DNA of 59,909 nucleotides, from assembly GCA_004322005.1 (NCBI GenBank), contig SCRF01000096.1, positions 1 to 59,909 of the forward strand, read 5' to 3'. Positions within the stretch are counted from its first letter, which is position 1. Each line of letters starts with the position of its first letter. The notes beneath the pieces are model-generated. The model worked only from the letters and a program-made list of their open reading frames with translations, was not told where the DNA came from and searched no databases. The DNA is from Rhodanobacter sp. (GTDB lineage: Bacteria > Pseudomonadota > Gammaproteobacteria > Xanthomonadales > Rhodanobacteraceae). Shown here one piece after another: positions 11,146 to 22,192 of this stretch. The position numbers and the translations under genes are program-made.

Positions 11146-12111
11146 ATGGAAATCTTCAATCACAACAGCAACATCAATTTTCTCGGCATGCGCAAATACA
11201 GCATCGCCATTGCCTTGGTGTTGATGCTGGCCTCGATCGCGCTGATCGCGATCAAGGGGCTCAACTACGGGTTGGACTTCACCGGCGGCGTGTCGGTGGT
11301 GGTCGACTACGACCAGCCGGTGCAGATCGCCGACGTACGCGCGGCGCTGGCCAAGGGCGGCCTCGAGCATGCCGTGGTGCAGAGCCTGGGCGGTACCCGC
11401 GAAGTGTCGATCCGCATGCAGCCCAAGGACGACGTCGATGCCATGAAGGCCGCCGGCGGCAAGGTCAATCTGGATCGAATCTCCGCCGACGTGACCCGGA
11501 TGCTGCAGGTGGCCCGTCCGGACGCCAGGATGAAAAGCCGCGACTATGTCGGCTCGGAAGTGGGCGCGGAGCTGAAAAGCGACGGCACCGTGGCCGCGGT
11601 GTTCGTGATCCTCGGCATCATGGCTTACCTGTGGATCCGCTTTGAGCGCCGTTTCGCGATTGCCGCGGTGGCGACCGAGGTCCACGACGTGCTGGTGACG
11701 CTGGGCATCATCGCGCTGGTGCAGCGCGATTTCGACATGACCGTGCTGGCTTCGGTGCTGGCGGTGATCGGTTACTCGATCAACGACAAGGTGGTGGTGT
11801 TCGACCGCATCCGCGAGCTGTTCCGGCTGGCGCGCAAGGCCGAGCCGGAGGAGATCCTCAACCGCTCGATCAACAATACGCTGTCGCGAACCATCATCAC
11901 CTCGCTGTTCACCAGCATCACCATGGGCGCGCTGTATTTCTTCGGCGGCCCGGTGGTACGCGGCTTTGCCGTCACCATGCTGATCGGCATCGTGGTCGGT
12001 ACGCTGTCCTCGATCTTCGTCGCCAGCCCGATCCTGCTGTGGCTGGGCGTGTCGAAGAAGGATCTGATGCCGGTGACCCGGGACAATCCGGAACTCGCGC
12101 GCCGCCCATAA
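11146..12111 (+). CDS. secF: Protein translocase subunit SecF
   Basis: This is the 321-residue membrane partner of SecD. It has the N-terminal signature FLGMRKYSIAIAL, the LDFTGGVSVVVDY periplasmic motif, and the C-terminal bundle with VIGYSINDKVVVFDRIRE and the RSINNTLSRTIITS segment. Length and order match the family. It is the last gene of the yajC-secDF set; a palindrome at 12148 and then a motility promoter follow. Confidence 0.97.
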   Translation: MEIFNHNSNINFLGMRKYSIAIALVLMLASIALIAIKGLNYGLDFTGGVSVVVDYDQPVQIADVRAALAKGGLEHAVVQSLGGTREVSIRMQPKDDVDAMKAAGGKVNLDRISADVTRMLQVARPDARMKSRDYVGSEVGAELKSDGTVAAVFVILGIMAYLWIRFERRFAIAAVATEVHDVLVTLGIIALVQRDFDMTVLASVLAVIGYSINDKVVVFDRIRELFRLARKAEPEEILNRSINNTLSRTIITSLFTSITMGALYFFGGPVVRGFAVTMLIGIVVGTLSSIFVASPILLWLGVSKKDLMPVTRDNPELARRP

Positions 12112-12147
12112 GCAATCATCGCCGGCTCCGCGGGCGATTCAGGTTAA

Positions 12148-12169
12148 CTTCCCCTGCCTGCAGGGGAAG
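12148..12169. terminator. Short palindrome after secF, possible terminator or repeat
   Basis: Arms CTTCCCCTGC and GCAGGGGAAG are separated by two bases, 37 bases after the secF stop. There is no T-run after it. The same core (TTCCCCTGC/GCAGGGGA) recurs after sufD at 22005, so it may be a repeat family rather than a dedicated terminator. Confidence 0.45.
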
Positions 12170-12285
12170 CTGCCCAAGGGCAGAAGGGGTCGTTACCGTT
12201 TACCCCCTCCGCACCCATCCCGATCGTACGTCCGAAAACCTCGCGACAGCCCTGCGCGCGAGGCCGGCGCGTGTCGCTTTTCAAC

Positions 12286-12312
12286 TCAATTTCCGCACGA
12301 TTCAGCCGATAA
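12286..12312 (+). promoter_or_regulatory. Sigma-28 (FliA) promoter for motAB
   Basis: The -35 element TCAA (12286-12289) is followed by 15 bases and an exact -10 element GCCGATAA (12305-12312). This matches the flagellar sigma factor consensus as known in pseudomonads and xanthomonads. It ends 42 bases before the motA start, fitting a FliA-dependent class of late motility genes. Confidence 0.8.
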
Positions 12313-12354
12313 CGCCCTGTAGCGAGGAACGATGGATCCCGCAAAGGAGCGTTC

Positions 12355-13224
12355 ATGCTGGTCTTGGTGGGTTCATTCGTGGTGCTGGCGAGTGTCGTAG
12401 GCGGTTATCTGCTTTCGCACGGCCACTTGCTGGCGCTGTGGCAACCCTACGAACTGCTCATCATTGGCGGTGGCGCGCTGGGTGCGTTTCTCACCGCCAA
12501 CCCGCTCAAGGTCGTCAAGGCGGCCATGCACGAGACGATCGGCCTGATGAAGGGGCCCGCCTACCGGCGCGAGGACTACGTCGACCTGCTTGCCCTGCTG
12601 TACGACATTTTCGGCGTGATGCGCAAGGAGGGCATCCTCGGGCTGGAGACGCACATCGAGGATCCGCAAGCCAGCTCGGTGTTCTCGGTCTATCCGCGCT
12701 TGCTGCGCGAACATCACCTGATCGAGTTCACCACCGACTGCCTGCGCCTGATCGTCGGCGGCAGCATGAATCCGCACGAGCTGGAGCAATTGCTGGAAGT
12801 GGAGCTGGAAACGCACCACCAGGAAGCCGAGGCACCCGCGCAGGCGGTGATGAAGACGGCCGATGCGCTGCCCGGCTTCGGCATCGTGGCCGCGGTGCTC
12901 GGCATCGTCACGACCATGTCGCAACTGGGTGGCGATACCTCGCGGATCGGCGAGCATATTGCCGGCGCGCTGGTCGGTACGTTCCTCGGCATCCTGCTGA
13001 GCTACGGTTTCATCGGCCCGCTGTCGGCGGCGATGGAAAACCGTGCGCAGGAGGACGGCATGGCGTTCGATTGCGTCAAGGTGGCGCTGCTGGCCAGTTT
13101 GCGCGGCTACAACCCGAAGGTGGCGGTGGAATTCGCGCGCAAGTCGTTGTCGGCGAAATCGCGGCCGAGCTTCCAGGACCTGGAGGACCACCTCAAGGGC
13201 GATCGAGCCGGAGCGCCCGCGTGA
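12355..13224 (+). CDS. motA: Flagellar motor stator protein MotA
   Basis: MotA is the multi-spanning part of the proton-conducting flagellar stator. The 289-residue protein has four membrane segments. The first two are near the N-terminus (GSFVVLASVVGGYLL, ELLIIGGGALGAFL), with a large cytoplasmic loop between segments two and three. The last two (LPGFGIVAAVLGIVTTM, ALVGTFLGILLSYGFIGPL) carry the conserved prolines and line the pore. Start GGAGCGTTCATG has a good ribosome-binding site. It overlaps motB by four bases (GTGA) and is preceded by a FliA promoter. No other flagellar gene lies in the window, so this is an isolated stator operon. Confidence 0.96.
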   Translation: MLVLVGSFVVLASVVGGYLLSHGHLLALWQPYELLIIGGGALGAFLTANPLKVVKAAMHETIGLMKGPAYRREDYVDLLALLYDIFGVMRKEGILGLETHIEDPQASSVFSVYPRLLREHHLIEFTTDCLRLIVGGSMNPHELEQLLEVELETHHQEAEAPAQAVMKTADALPGFGIVAAVLGIVTTMSQLGGDTSRIGEHIAGALVGTFLGILLSYGFIGPLSAAMENRAQEDGMAFDCVKVALLASLRGYNPKVAVEFARKSLSAKSRPSFQDLEDHLKGDRAGAPA

Positions 13225-14276
13225 GCGAACACGGCGCCACGCCGTCGATCGTCGTGCGCCGGGTGAAGCGGCGCAAGCACGTTCATCACGGCGGGGCATG
13301 GAAGGTGGCCTACGCCGATTTCGTCACCGCGATGATGGCGTTTTTCCTGGTGATGTGGCTGATCGGGGTGGGCACGCGCGAGCAGCGTGCGGCCATTTCC
13401 GAGTACTTCAAGAACCCCAGCATGACGCCGGGTACGGCAACCATCGCGCCGCCCGGGCGGATCGGGCCCGGTGGCGCCAGCGACAGCATGATCCAGCTCG
13501 GCGGCGCGATGGACATGTCGCATGGCCCCGGCAAGGACAAGCATGGTGTGGAGACGGCCAAGGGCGAGAGCAAGCCGGACAGCAAGGGAGCCGAGCAGCA
13601 GGCCCGTCGCCAGGAACGGGCGCAACTGGAGCAGCTGATGCAGCAGTTGCACGCGGCGATCGAGAAAAGCCAGGCGCTGGCGCCGTTCAAGGACCAGTTG
13701 CTGCTCGACATCACCCCGGAAGGCCTGCGCATCCAGATCGTCGACAAGCTCAATCGGCCGATGTTCGATCTGGGCAGCGCGAAACTCAAGCCATACACCG
13801 TTGCGATCCTGCATGAGCTGGGCCGCTTCATCAATCGCGTGCCGAACAAGATCAGCATCTCCGGACATACCGACGACGCGCCGTACAGCAGCGATCGCAG
13901 CTACAGCAACTGGGAACTGTCGGCGGACCGTGGCAACGCCGCACGCCGGGCCTTGATCGCAGGCGGCCTGCTCGAAGGCAAGGTGGCGCGTGTCGTGGGT
14001 CTGGCCGCCGCGGTGCCGTTCGACAAGGCGAACCCGCGCGACCCGAGCAATCGTCGCATCAGCATCATCGTGATGACCAGGCAGGCCGAGAAAGCGGCGC
14101 TGTCGCAGGAGTTTGCGGGGAATGGTACGGACGACGGCGGATCGGTGCCGACGGCGTCCGTATCGGCAGGAAAGGCCGCGCCGCTGCCCCCCTTGCCGCC
14201 CGCCATCGAACCGTCCGGCCACGGCGGGGCCGAGGCGCAGACGACGGCGGCGTCGCGTTCGCCGGCATTGCGCTGA
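13221..14276 (+). CDS. motB: Flagellar motor stator protein MotB
   Basis: MotB pairs with MotA and anchors the stator to peptidoglycan. The 351-residue protein starts at GTG 13221, overlapping the motA stop. It has a basic N-terminus, then one membrane segment (FVTAMMAFFLVMWLIG) preceded by the proton-binding Asp33 in YADF. A long Gly/Gln-rich periplasmic linker follows, then an OmpA-like peptidoglycan-binding domain (about residues 160-270; SISGHTDDAPYSS, NWELSADRGNAARR, NRRISIIVM). The last 70 residues are low-complexity, rich in Ala, Pro and Ser, and beyond the usual family end. The stop is two bases from the convergent murU stop. Confidence 0.95.
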   Translation: MSEHGATPSIVVRRVKRRKHVHHGGAWKVAYADFVTAMMAFFLVMWLIGVGTREQRAAISEYFKNPSMTPGTATIAPPGRIGPGGASDSMIQLGGAMDMSHGPGKDKHGVETAKGESKPDSKGAEQQARRQERAQLEQLMQQLHAAIEKSQALAPFKDQLLLDITPEGLRIQIVDKLNRPMFDLGSAKLKPYTVAILHELGRFINRVPNKISISGHTDDAPYSSDRSYSNWELSADRGNAARRALIAGGLLEGKVARVVGLAAAVPFDKANPRDPSNRRISIIVMTRQAEKAALSQEFAGNGTDDGGSVPTASVSAGKAAPLPPLPPAIEPSGHGGAEAQTTAASRSPALR

Positions 14277-14278
14277 GC

Positions 14279-15004
14279 TCAGGCGGTGCGGTCGGCGCCG
14301 GTGGCGCACAGCTGCGCATGCAGCGACTGCAGGCGCCCGGGTGTTCCCACATCGGTCCAGACGCCCCGGTGAAGGGAGCCGGTGACGGCGTCCTTCCTCA
14401 TTGCCGCGCGCAGCAGCGAAACCAGCTTGAAGCGCGGCGGGGTCGCTTCGGCACCGGCCGCGTGACCGGCCGCGTCCCGCCAGCCATCCAGGAACTGACG
14501 GCGATAGACGCCGAGCCCGCTGAAGGTCAGCCGCGGTTCGCCCGTGTCGTGCAGCAGACCCTGGGCATCCAGTACGAAGTCGCCGTACGGGTGATGCGCC
14601 GGGTTGTCCACCAGCACCAGATGAGCGAGCCCCGGCGGCTCGGCGGGCAGGCTGGCGAAGTCGGCGTCGGTCCAGATGTCGCCGCTGACCGCGATGAACG
14701 GTTCGCTGCCCAAGAGCGGCAGCGCATGGAGCATGCCGCCGCCGGTTTCCAGCGGGGTCTCGCCTTCGTAGGCGTAACGGATGCGCAGGCCCCAGCGCGA
14801 GCCGTCGCCCAGTGTCTCGGGAAACTGTCCAGCCAGATGCGAGGTGTTGATCACCACGTAGTGCACGCCGATGGCGGCGAGCTTTTCCAGATGCCACACG
14901 ATCAGCGGCTTGCCGCCCACCGGCAGCAGCGGCTTGGGCGTGCGGTCGGTCAGCGGGCGCATGCGCTCGCCGAGACCCGCGGCGAAGATCAGCGCGTGTC
15001 TCAT
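14279..15004 (-). CDS. murU: N-acetylmuramate 1-phosphate uridylyltransferase MurU
   Basis: MurU makes UDP-MurNAc from MurNAc-1-phosphate in the fosfomycin-resistant peptidoglycan recycling route of pseudomonads and relatives. The 241-residue nucleotidyltransferase has the sugar-nucleotide signature AAGLGERMRPLTDRTPKPLLPV, the GETPLETGGGM substrate loop and metal-binding Asp residues in SGDIWTD and WTDVGTPGRL. The ATG at 15004 gives the usual start MRHALIFAAGLGERM. It overlaps the upstream kinase amgK by four bases (ATGA), the usual operon order. It could in principle be another NTP-transferase, but the amgK pairing makes MurU likely. Confidence 0.92.
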   Translation of the reverse strand: MRHALIFAAGLGERMRPLTDRTPKPLLPVGGKPLIVWHLEKLAAIGVHYVVINTSHLAGQFPETLGDGSRWGLRIRYAYEGETPLETGGGMLHALPLLGSEPFIAVSGDIWTDADFASLPAEPPGLAHLVLVDNPAHHPYGDFVLDAQGLLHDTGEPRLTFSGLGVYRRQFLDGWRDAAGHAAGAEATPPRFKLVSLLRAAMRKDAVTGSLHRGVWTDVGTPGRLQSLHAQLCATGADRTA

Positions 15005-16128
15005 GCGGCCACCGGCAGGGCGAGGTCGCGCCCGCCGACGCAACGTTCCAGCAGCGCGACCAGGGCGGCCAGCTCGGGATAGCCGCGTGCCACGTCGATC
15101 ACGTAGGCATGCACGCGCGGCAAGTCGTCGAGGTAACCGCGCTTGCCGTCGCGATACCACAGCCGGCAGAAGATCCCCAGCACCTTGAGATGCCGCTGCA
15201 GTCCGATCAGGTCGAACCAGCGCAGGAAGCAGGCCCGGTCGACGCCGGCATCGAGCAGCCCGGCCGCGCGCAGGCGCAGTCTATAGTCGTCGACCCAGCC
15301 CTCGACGCGCTCGCGCGGCCACACGATGTAGCAGTCGCGCAGCAGCGAGGCGAGGTCGTAGGCGATCGGGCCGCGCAACGCGCCCTGGAAATCGATGATG
15401 CCGGGGTTCGCAATCCGGGAGGCGCCCCGCTTGCGCGGCATCTGCCCCTCCACAGGTAGGAGCCCGCTCGCGGGCGATGCTCTTTCGCTGCCATCAGAAG
15501 CATCGCCCGCGAGCGGACTCCTACCGGGCGAATCGACGATCAGCAGGTTGCGTGAGTGGAAATCGCGGTGCACGAAGCAGCGTGGCTGCTCCAGCGCGCT
15601 TTCCAGGATCAGGGCGAACGCGGCCTCGATTTCCGCGCGGGCATCGCCATCCAGTGTGCAACCCAGATGCCGGCCGAGGAACCATTCCGGCATCAGTTCC
15701 AGCTCGCGGCGGAGAAAGGCGGCATCGTACGGCGCCAGGTCGCCGGCATCGACGGCCGTCTGCATGCGCAGCAGCGCCTCCAGCGCGTCGCCGTACAGCG
15801 CATCGACCGAGGCATCGTTCAAGGCGGGCAGGTACAGCCGCGAGCCCAGGTCCTCGATCAGCACGAAGCCGCGCGCGGGATCGATCGCGTACACGGCCGG
15901 CACGTGCAGTCCCGCGGCGGCGAGCTTCCTGCCGATGGCCAGCCACGGCGCGGGGTCTTCCAGCGCCGGCGGGGAGTCCATCAGGATCCAGCTTCGCCCG
16001 GCATGCCGGGTACGCCAGTAGCTGCGGAAGCTGGCATCCGCCGACGCCGGCGCCAGCGTCAGCGAGCTGTCGCCGAGCGTGCTGCGGATCCAGTCCAGGC
16101 GGGCAGTGGCGCGATCGGGGGTATTCAT
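15001..16128 (-). CDS. amgK: Anomeric MurNAc/GlcNAc kinase AmgK with REP-encoded insertion
   Basis: AmgK phosphorylates MurNAc and GlcNAc at C1, feeding MurU. The 375-residue protein has the aminoglycoside-phosphotransferase fold: a small lobe with SFRSYWRTRH and VLIEDLGSRLY, the catalytic loop FVHRDFHSRNLL, and the metal-binding motif GIIDFQGALRGPIAYD. Between catalytic loop and IDFQ there are about 44 residues where the family has about 4-8. Most of this insertion (GRSPLAGDASDG to SPASGLLP) is the translation of an inverted REP pair at 15456-15524, whose 69 bases keep the frame. Without it, length returns to the usual 335-340. An in-frame ATG at 16134 adds two residues. Activity is uncertain because the insertion is next to the active site. 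Confidence 0.88.
   Translation of the reverse strand: MNTPDRATARLDWIRSTLGDSSLTLAPASADASFRSYWRTRHAGRSWILMDSPPALEDPAPWLAIGRKLAAAGLHVPAVYAIDPARGFVLIEDLGSRLYLPALNDASVDALYGDALEALLRMQTAVDAGDLAPYDAAFLRRELELMPEWFLGRHLGCTLDGDARAEIEAAFALILESALEQPRCFVHRDFHSRNLLIVDSPGRSPLAGDASDGSERASPASGLLPVEGQMPRKRGASRIANPGIIDFQGALRGPIAYDLASLLRDCYIVWPRERVEGWVDDYRLRLRAAGLLDAGVDRACFLRWFDLIGLQRHLKVLGIFCRLWYRDGKRGYLDDLPRVHAYVIDVARGYPELAALVALLERCVGGRDLALPVAA
15456..15524. repeat. REP pair inside amgK coding sequence
   Basis: Arms of the GTAGGAGCCCGCTCGCGGGC type and its complement are separated by about 20 bases; total length 69, a multiple of three. It is the only REP found inside a recognisable gene in this window, and it is read in frame as part of AmgK. 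Confidence 0.92.
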
Positions 16129-16261
16129 CGACACGGATCGGGGAAAGGTGTTTCAGCTTATCGCCCCGGCGGCCTGGGGAGAACCGCAACAACATGAAGT
16201 GGACGCGGTTCGTCCCCGGGGCGTGTCGCGGCCTGTCCGTATGGCGGGTGGCATGCCGCGC

Positions 16262-17665
16262 TCAGGACGGGTTGTAGGCCTTCTCCTCATGCAGGGCCAG
16301 ATCCAGGCCGAGCTGTTCCTGCTCTTCGCTGACCCGCAGCCCGAGCGTCCAGTCGATCAGCTTGAGGATGACCAGGCTGAGCACGGCGCTCCAGATCACG
16401 GTGAAACCCACGCCGCGGGCCTGGGTCCAGAGTTGTCCGCCGAGGCTGGCCACGGCGCCGAAGCCGCCAAGCTTCGCCGAAGCCAGCGGGCCGGTGAGCA
16501 GGGCGCCGATGATGCCGGCGATCGCGTTGACGCCGAACACATCGAGCGTGTCGTCATAACCCAGTTTGTGCTTCAGCCGGGTTGCCGTGTAAAAGCAAGC
16601 CGGGCCGGCCAGCAGACCCAGCAGCAGTGCGCCGCCCGGACCGACCGTGCCGGCCGCCGGCGTCACGGCGATCAGGCCTGCGATGGCGCCGGAGACCGTG
16701 CCCAGCGCGCTGGGGCGACGATGAATCAGCCATTCGACTCCGATCCAGCCGATCGCGCCGCCGGCGGTGGCGATCTGGGTCACCAGCATGGCCATGCCGG
16801 CGCTGCCGTCGGCGGCCATCGCGGAACCGGCATTGAAACCGAACCAGCCCAGCCAGACCAGGCTGCCGCCGATGACCGTGTAGCCCAGGTTGTGCGGCGG
16901 CATGGGAGTTTCCGGATAACCGCGTCGCTTGCCGATCACCAGGCAGGCGACCAGCCCGGCAATGCCGGCATTGATATGCACCACCGTGCCGCCGGCGAAA
17001 TCCAGCATGCCCATGTCGCCCAGCAGCGAGCCTGGACCGCCCCATACCATGTGCACCATCGGCAGGTAGACCACGCTGAGCCACAGGCCACTGAACCAGA
17101 GCATCGCGCTGAATTTCATGCGCTCGGCGAAGGCTCCCACGATCAGCGCGGGCGTGATGATCGCGAACCCCAGCTGGAACATCACGAACACACTCTCCGG
17201 CACGGTGTGGCGGAGCGTGGCCGGCTCGAGTCCGGCCAGCATCACGCGATCCAGCCCGCCGATGACCGAGTGCAGGTTCACCACGCCGGCATGCATGCCG
17301 GCGTGGCTGAAGGCCAGCGAGTAGCCATAGACCACCCACAACGCGCTGGCCAGGGCAGCGATCGCGTAGCACTGCATCAGTACCGACAGCAGGTTCTTGC
17401 TGCGCACCATGCCGCCGTAGTAAAGCGCCAGGCCGGGGATCGTCATCAGCAGCACCAGCATGGTCGCGGTCAGCATCCAGGCGGTATCGCCGCTGTCCAG
17501 ATGCGGCGCTGCGTGCGCCGCGGTTGTCGTGGGCATCGCTGCGGCCAGCGCCAGCACGACGCACGCGACGCGGCGCAATCCCGATGCTTCCCGTCTGCTG
17601 CTTCCGGTTCGGCTGCGGCGTGGCTCGGCGCCGACTTCGCGCATGATGGCGGTGATCCACTTCAT
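16262..17665 (-). CDS. amt: Ammonium transporter (Amt family) with variant second pore histidine
   Basis: Amt proteins are trimeric inner-membrane ammonium channels/transporters. The 467-residue protein starts at MKWITAIM and has a cleavable-looking signal (ALAAAMPTTTAAHA) before TAWMLTATML, then eleven membrane segments. The first twin-histidine is present (GGTVVHINAGIAG, H230). The second, normally in DVFGVHG.GGI, reads DVFGVNAIAGIIG, so Asn380 replaces His. An in-frame ATG far upstream (17830) has no support. No glnB/glnK gene is adjacent. Family assignment is certain; whether transport is normal with an H/N dyad is an open question. Confidence 0.93.
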   Translation of the reverse strand: MKWITAIMREVGAEPRRSRTGSSRREASGLRRVACVVLALAAAMPTTTAAHAAPHLDSGDTAWMLTATMLVLLMTIPGLALYYGGMVRSKNLLSVLMQCYAIAALASALWVVYGYSLAFSHAGMHAGVVNLHSVIGGLDRVMLAGLEPATLRHTVPESVFVMFQLGFAIITPALIVGAFAERMKFSAMLWFSGLWLSVVYLPMVHMVWGGPGSLLGDMGMLDFAGGTVVHINAGIAGLVACLVIGKRRGYPETPMPPHNLGYTVIGGSLVWLGWFGFNAGSAMAADGSAGMAMLVTQIATAGGAIGWIGVEWLIHRRPSALGTVSGAIAGLIAVTPAAGTVGPGGALLLGLLAGPACFYTATRLKHKLGYDDTLDVFGVNAIAGIIGALLTGPLASAKLGGFGAVASLGGQLWTQARGVGFTVIWSAVLSLVILKLIDWTLGLRVSEEQEQLGLDLALHEEKAYNPS

Positions 17666-17841
17666 GTCCGGTTTCCCGCTGCGTGGCCCTGTCCAGGTTC
17701 CAGCATGATGCGTGCCGTCCTGGCACGGCCGGGGATCGTCATCGATTTCAGCGGGTTGCATGGAGGCCGGGATCGGTCCATGCACGGCAGGCAGGCAAAC
17801 GGCACGGTGGATTGCCCGTTGCTGGTGCAATCACGACGACG

Positions 17842-17878
17842 TTGACGGCGCCGGATCTAATCAGTACCATTTTAGTCC
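17842..17878 (+). promoter_or_regulatory. Probable suf promoter with Rrf2-type operator
   Basis: A TTGACG (-35, 17842-17847), 17-base spacer and TACCAT (-10, 17865-17870) lie upstream of the Rrf2 gene. The -10 is embedded in CAGTACCATTTTAGTCC, which on the other strand reads GGACTAAAATGGTACTG, resembling the GACTAAA half of IscR-type sites. Autoregulation by the first gene product is plausible; the match is partial. Confidence 0.5.
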
Positions 17879-17906
17879 CGATTCGAACCGCCCACGGCAA
17901 GACACC

Positions 17907-18364
17907 ATGCTCCGCGTCAGCCGCCTGACCGATTACGCCACCGTCGTGATGACCTGCATCGCCGCCAGCCCGGGCGAGGTGCTGAGTACGGCGCAGATCG
18001 CCGACGCCACGCATCTGGAGCTGCCCACGGTGAGCAAGTTGCTGAAGACGCTCGGCCATGCGGGGCTGGTGGAGTCGTTCCGCGGCGTCAACGGCGGTTA
18101 CCGGTTGGCGCGACCGGCCAGCACGATCAACCTGGCCGAGATCGTCGAGGCGCTGGAAGGCCCGATCGGCATGACCGAATGCGGTGTGTCCGAAGGCCAG
18201 TGCGATCGCGAGTCGCAGTGCGGCGTGCGCGGCAGCTGGCAGCGCATCAACAGCGTGCTCGACGATGCGCTGCGCGCGGTCAGCCTGGCCGACATGCTGC
18301 ATCCGCCGGTGCATCGCACGCAGGTGACGGTGGCCCTCAGCGAATTGAAAGGCAGAACCACGGC

Positions 18365-18368
<4 letters not shown>
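17907..18368 (+). CDS. Rrf2-family SUF system regulator
   Basis: This 153-residue winged-helix regulator of the Rrf2 family (IscR/NsrR/SufR relatives) is encoded first in the suf operon. The helix-turn-helix spans about residues 25-50 ([22 protein letters not shown]) and the wing contains NGGYRLAR. Three cysteines in [16 protein letters not shown] (about residues 92-105) are placed to ligate an iron-sulfur cluster, so it probably senses cluster supply and represses the operon. The stop overlaps the sufB start in ATGA. The divergent gene is amt, probably unrelated in function. Confidence 0.93.
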
Positions 18369-19834
<1,466 letters not shown>

Positions 19835-19837
19835 TGG

Positions 19838-19913
19838 GTAGGAGCGCACCGAAGTGCGCGAATACGGATGCAGGATGTCGCCAAGAGCCATCGCGCACAA
19901 GGTGCGCTCCTAC
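19838..19913. repeat. REP pair between sufB and sufC
   Basis: Arms GTAGGAGCGCACCGAAGTGC and GCGCACAAGGTGCGCTCCTAC face each other over about 30 bases, beginning four bases after the sufB stop and ending 21 bases before sufC. It would fold in the suf mRNA. Confidence 0.9.
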
Positions 19914-19934
19914 AGATTGCGATGAGTTGAAACC

Positions 19935-20695
<761 letters not shown>

Positions 20696-20699
<4 letters not shown>

Positions 20700-22000
20700 A
20701 CCAGCCGGCATCGCTGCCGTTGGTCGCCTCGCTGCTCGATGCGCCGTTGCCGGCCAGTGGCGTGGCGTGGCTGGACACGGTGCGGCGCGAGAACCGCGAG
20801 AGCTTCGCCGCCGGCGGCCTGCCCGATACGCGGGTGGAGGCGTGGAAATACACCCCGCTGCGCGCGCTTGGCCAGCGCCAATTCGCCAGCGGCGATGCCG
20901 CTGCCGGCGTGCGCGTGGTGGATCCATCGACCCTGGCCTTGCCCGGTGTCGATGGGCCGCGGCTGGTGTTCGTCAACGGCGTGTTCCGCGCCGACCTGTC
21001 GGCGCTCGACAGGCTGCCCGCCGGGCTCACGCTGCAGCCGCTGTCGCAGGCGCTTGAGGGTGATGCGCAGCCGCTGCGCTTCGCCTTGTCGCGGCATTAC
21101 CGCGAGGTCGGCGACGCCTTCGCGCGGATCAATGCCGCCAGCGCCGTCGATGGCGTGGTCCTGCGCGTCGCCGCCGGCACGCAGCTCGACGTGCCGGTGC
21201 AGCTGGTGTTCGTCGGCGCTGCCGCCGAAGCGGATCTGGCCTGGCATGCGCGCAACGTGATCGAGCTGGGCGAGGGTGCCGGGCTGACCCTGATCGAGCA
21301 GCACACAGCCAACGGCGAGCTGGCCCATCTGGCCACGCTGGTCAGCGACATCGAAGTGCGCGAGGGCGCCCGGCTGCGGCATGTCGTGCTGCAGGGCGCC
21401 GCCATCGGCGCGAGCCTGATTCGGCGCAGCAGCCTGCGGCTGCACGCGCGCACCCGGGCCAGCCTGCACGTGCTGGAACTGGGCGGCGCGCTGGTGCGCC
21501 ACGACATCCAGGCGGAACTGACCGGCGACGATGCGCGGCTGGATACCCGCGGCGTGTTCATGCCGCACGGCCGCCAGCACATCGACACGCAACTGGCGAT
21601 CCGGCATCAGGCGCTGAACACCGTGTCGAGCTCGAACTGGCGCGGCGTGGCCAACGATCGCGCGCGCGGCGTGTTTCGTGGCGCGATCGTGGTGGCGCCC
21701 GGCGCCGACGGCAGCGATGCCAGCCTCAGCAACAAGAACCTGCTGCTTTCCCCCGGCGCCGAAATCGATACCAAGCCGGAGCTGGAGATCTACGCCGACG
21801 AGGTGAAGGCTGCGCACGGCGCGACGGTCGGCCAGCTCGACGAGCGCGCCCTGTTCTACCTGCGCTCGCGCGGCATTGCGCTGGCGCAGGCGCGCGCACT
21901 GCTGACCGCGGCCTTCTGCCGTGCGATGCTGGACGATCTGCCCAACGAGGCGCTGCGCGAACATCTGGCGGCCTTGCTGATCGCGCATTTGCCTGCATGA
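20696..22000 (+). CDS. sufD: Fe-S assembly protein SufD
   Basis: SufD is the SufB paralogue completing the SufBC2D scaffold. The 434-residue protein has the N-terminal EAWKYTPLRAL motif, a beta-helix core (EGAGLTLIEQHT, GVFMPHGRQHIDTQL) and the conserved C-terminal block LLLSPGAEIDTKPELEIYADEVKAAHGATVGQLDE with its His, then ALFYLRSRGI. Start overlaps sufC (ATGA). A palindrome and a MITE separate it from sufS. Confidence 0.96.
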
Positions 22001-22004
22001 TCTT

Positions 22005-22036
22005 TTCTCCTTCCCCTGCGCGCAGGGGAGGGAGAA
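22005..22036. terminator. Long perfect-loop palindrome after sufD
   Basis: Arms TTCTCCTTCCCCTGCG and CGCAGGGGAGGGAGAA match at 15 of 16 positions, starting five bases after the sufD stop. It could attenuate transcription into sufS, or be a repeat, since its core recurs at 12148. No T-run follows on the plus strand. Confidence 0.5.
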
Positions 22037-22048
22037 GAACCAGGACCC

Positions 22049-22192
22049 GAATGGCACTTAACCTAAGCGCGAAATCATGTTTTCGTCATTCCCGCGAAAG
22101 CGGGAATCCATTGCCTTTAAGCGTTTGGAAGCCACGGAAGGCACTGGATCCCCGCTTTCGCGGGGATGACGGCGCTTAAGTAAGTGCCATTC
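22049..22192. mobile_element. 144-bp MITE with terminal inverted repeats and target duplication
   Basis: The ends are imperfect inverted repeats of about 21 bases (GAATGGCACTTA.C.TAAGCGC inward from each side). Inside are two palindromic cores: TTCCCGCGAAAGCGGGAA and TCCCCGCTTTCGCGGGGA. An 11-base direct repeat AACCAGGACCC lies immediately outside both ends (22038-22048 and 22193-22203), the mark of a transposition event. The element has no coding capacity. The duplicated bases include the AGGA ribosome-binding site of sufS. Confidence 0.9.
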
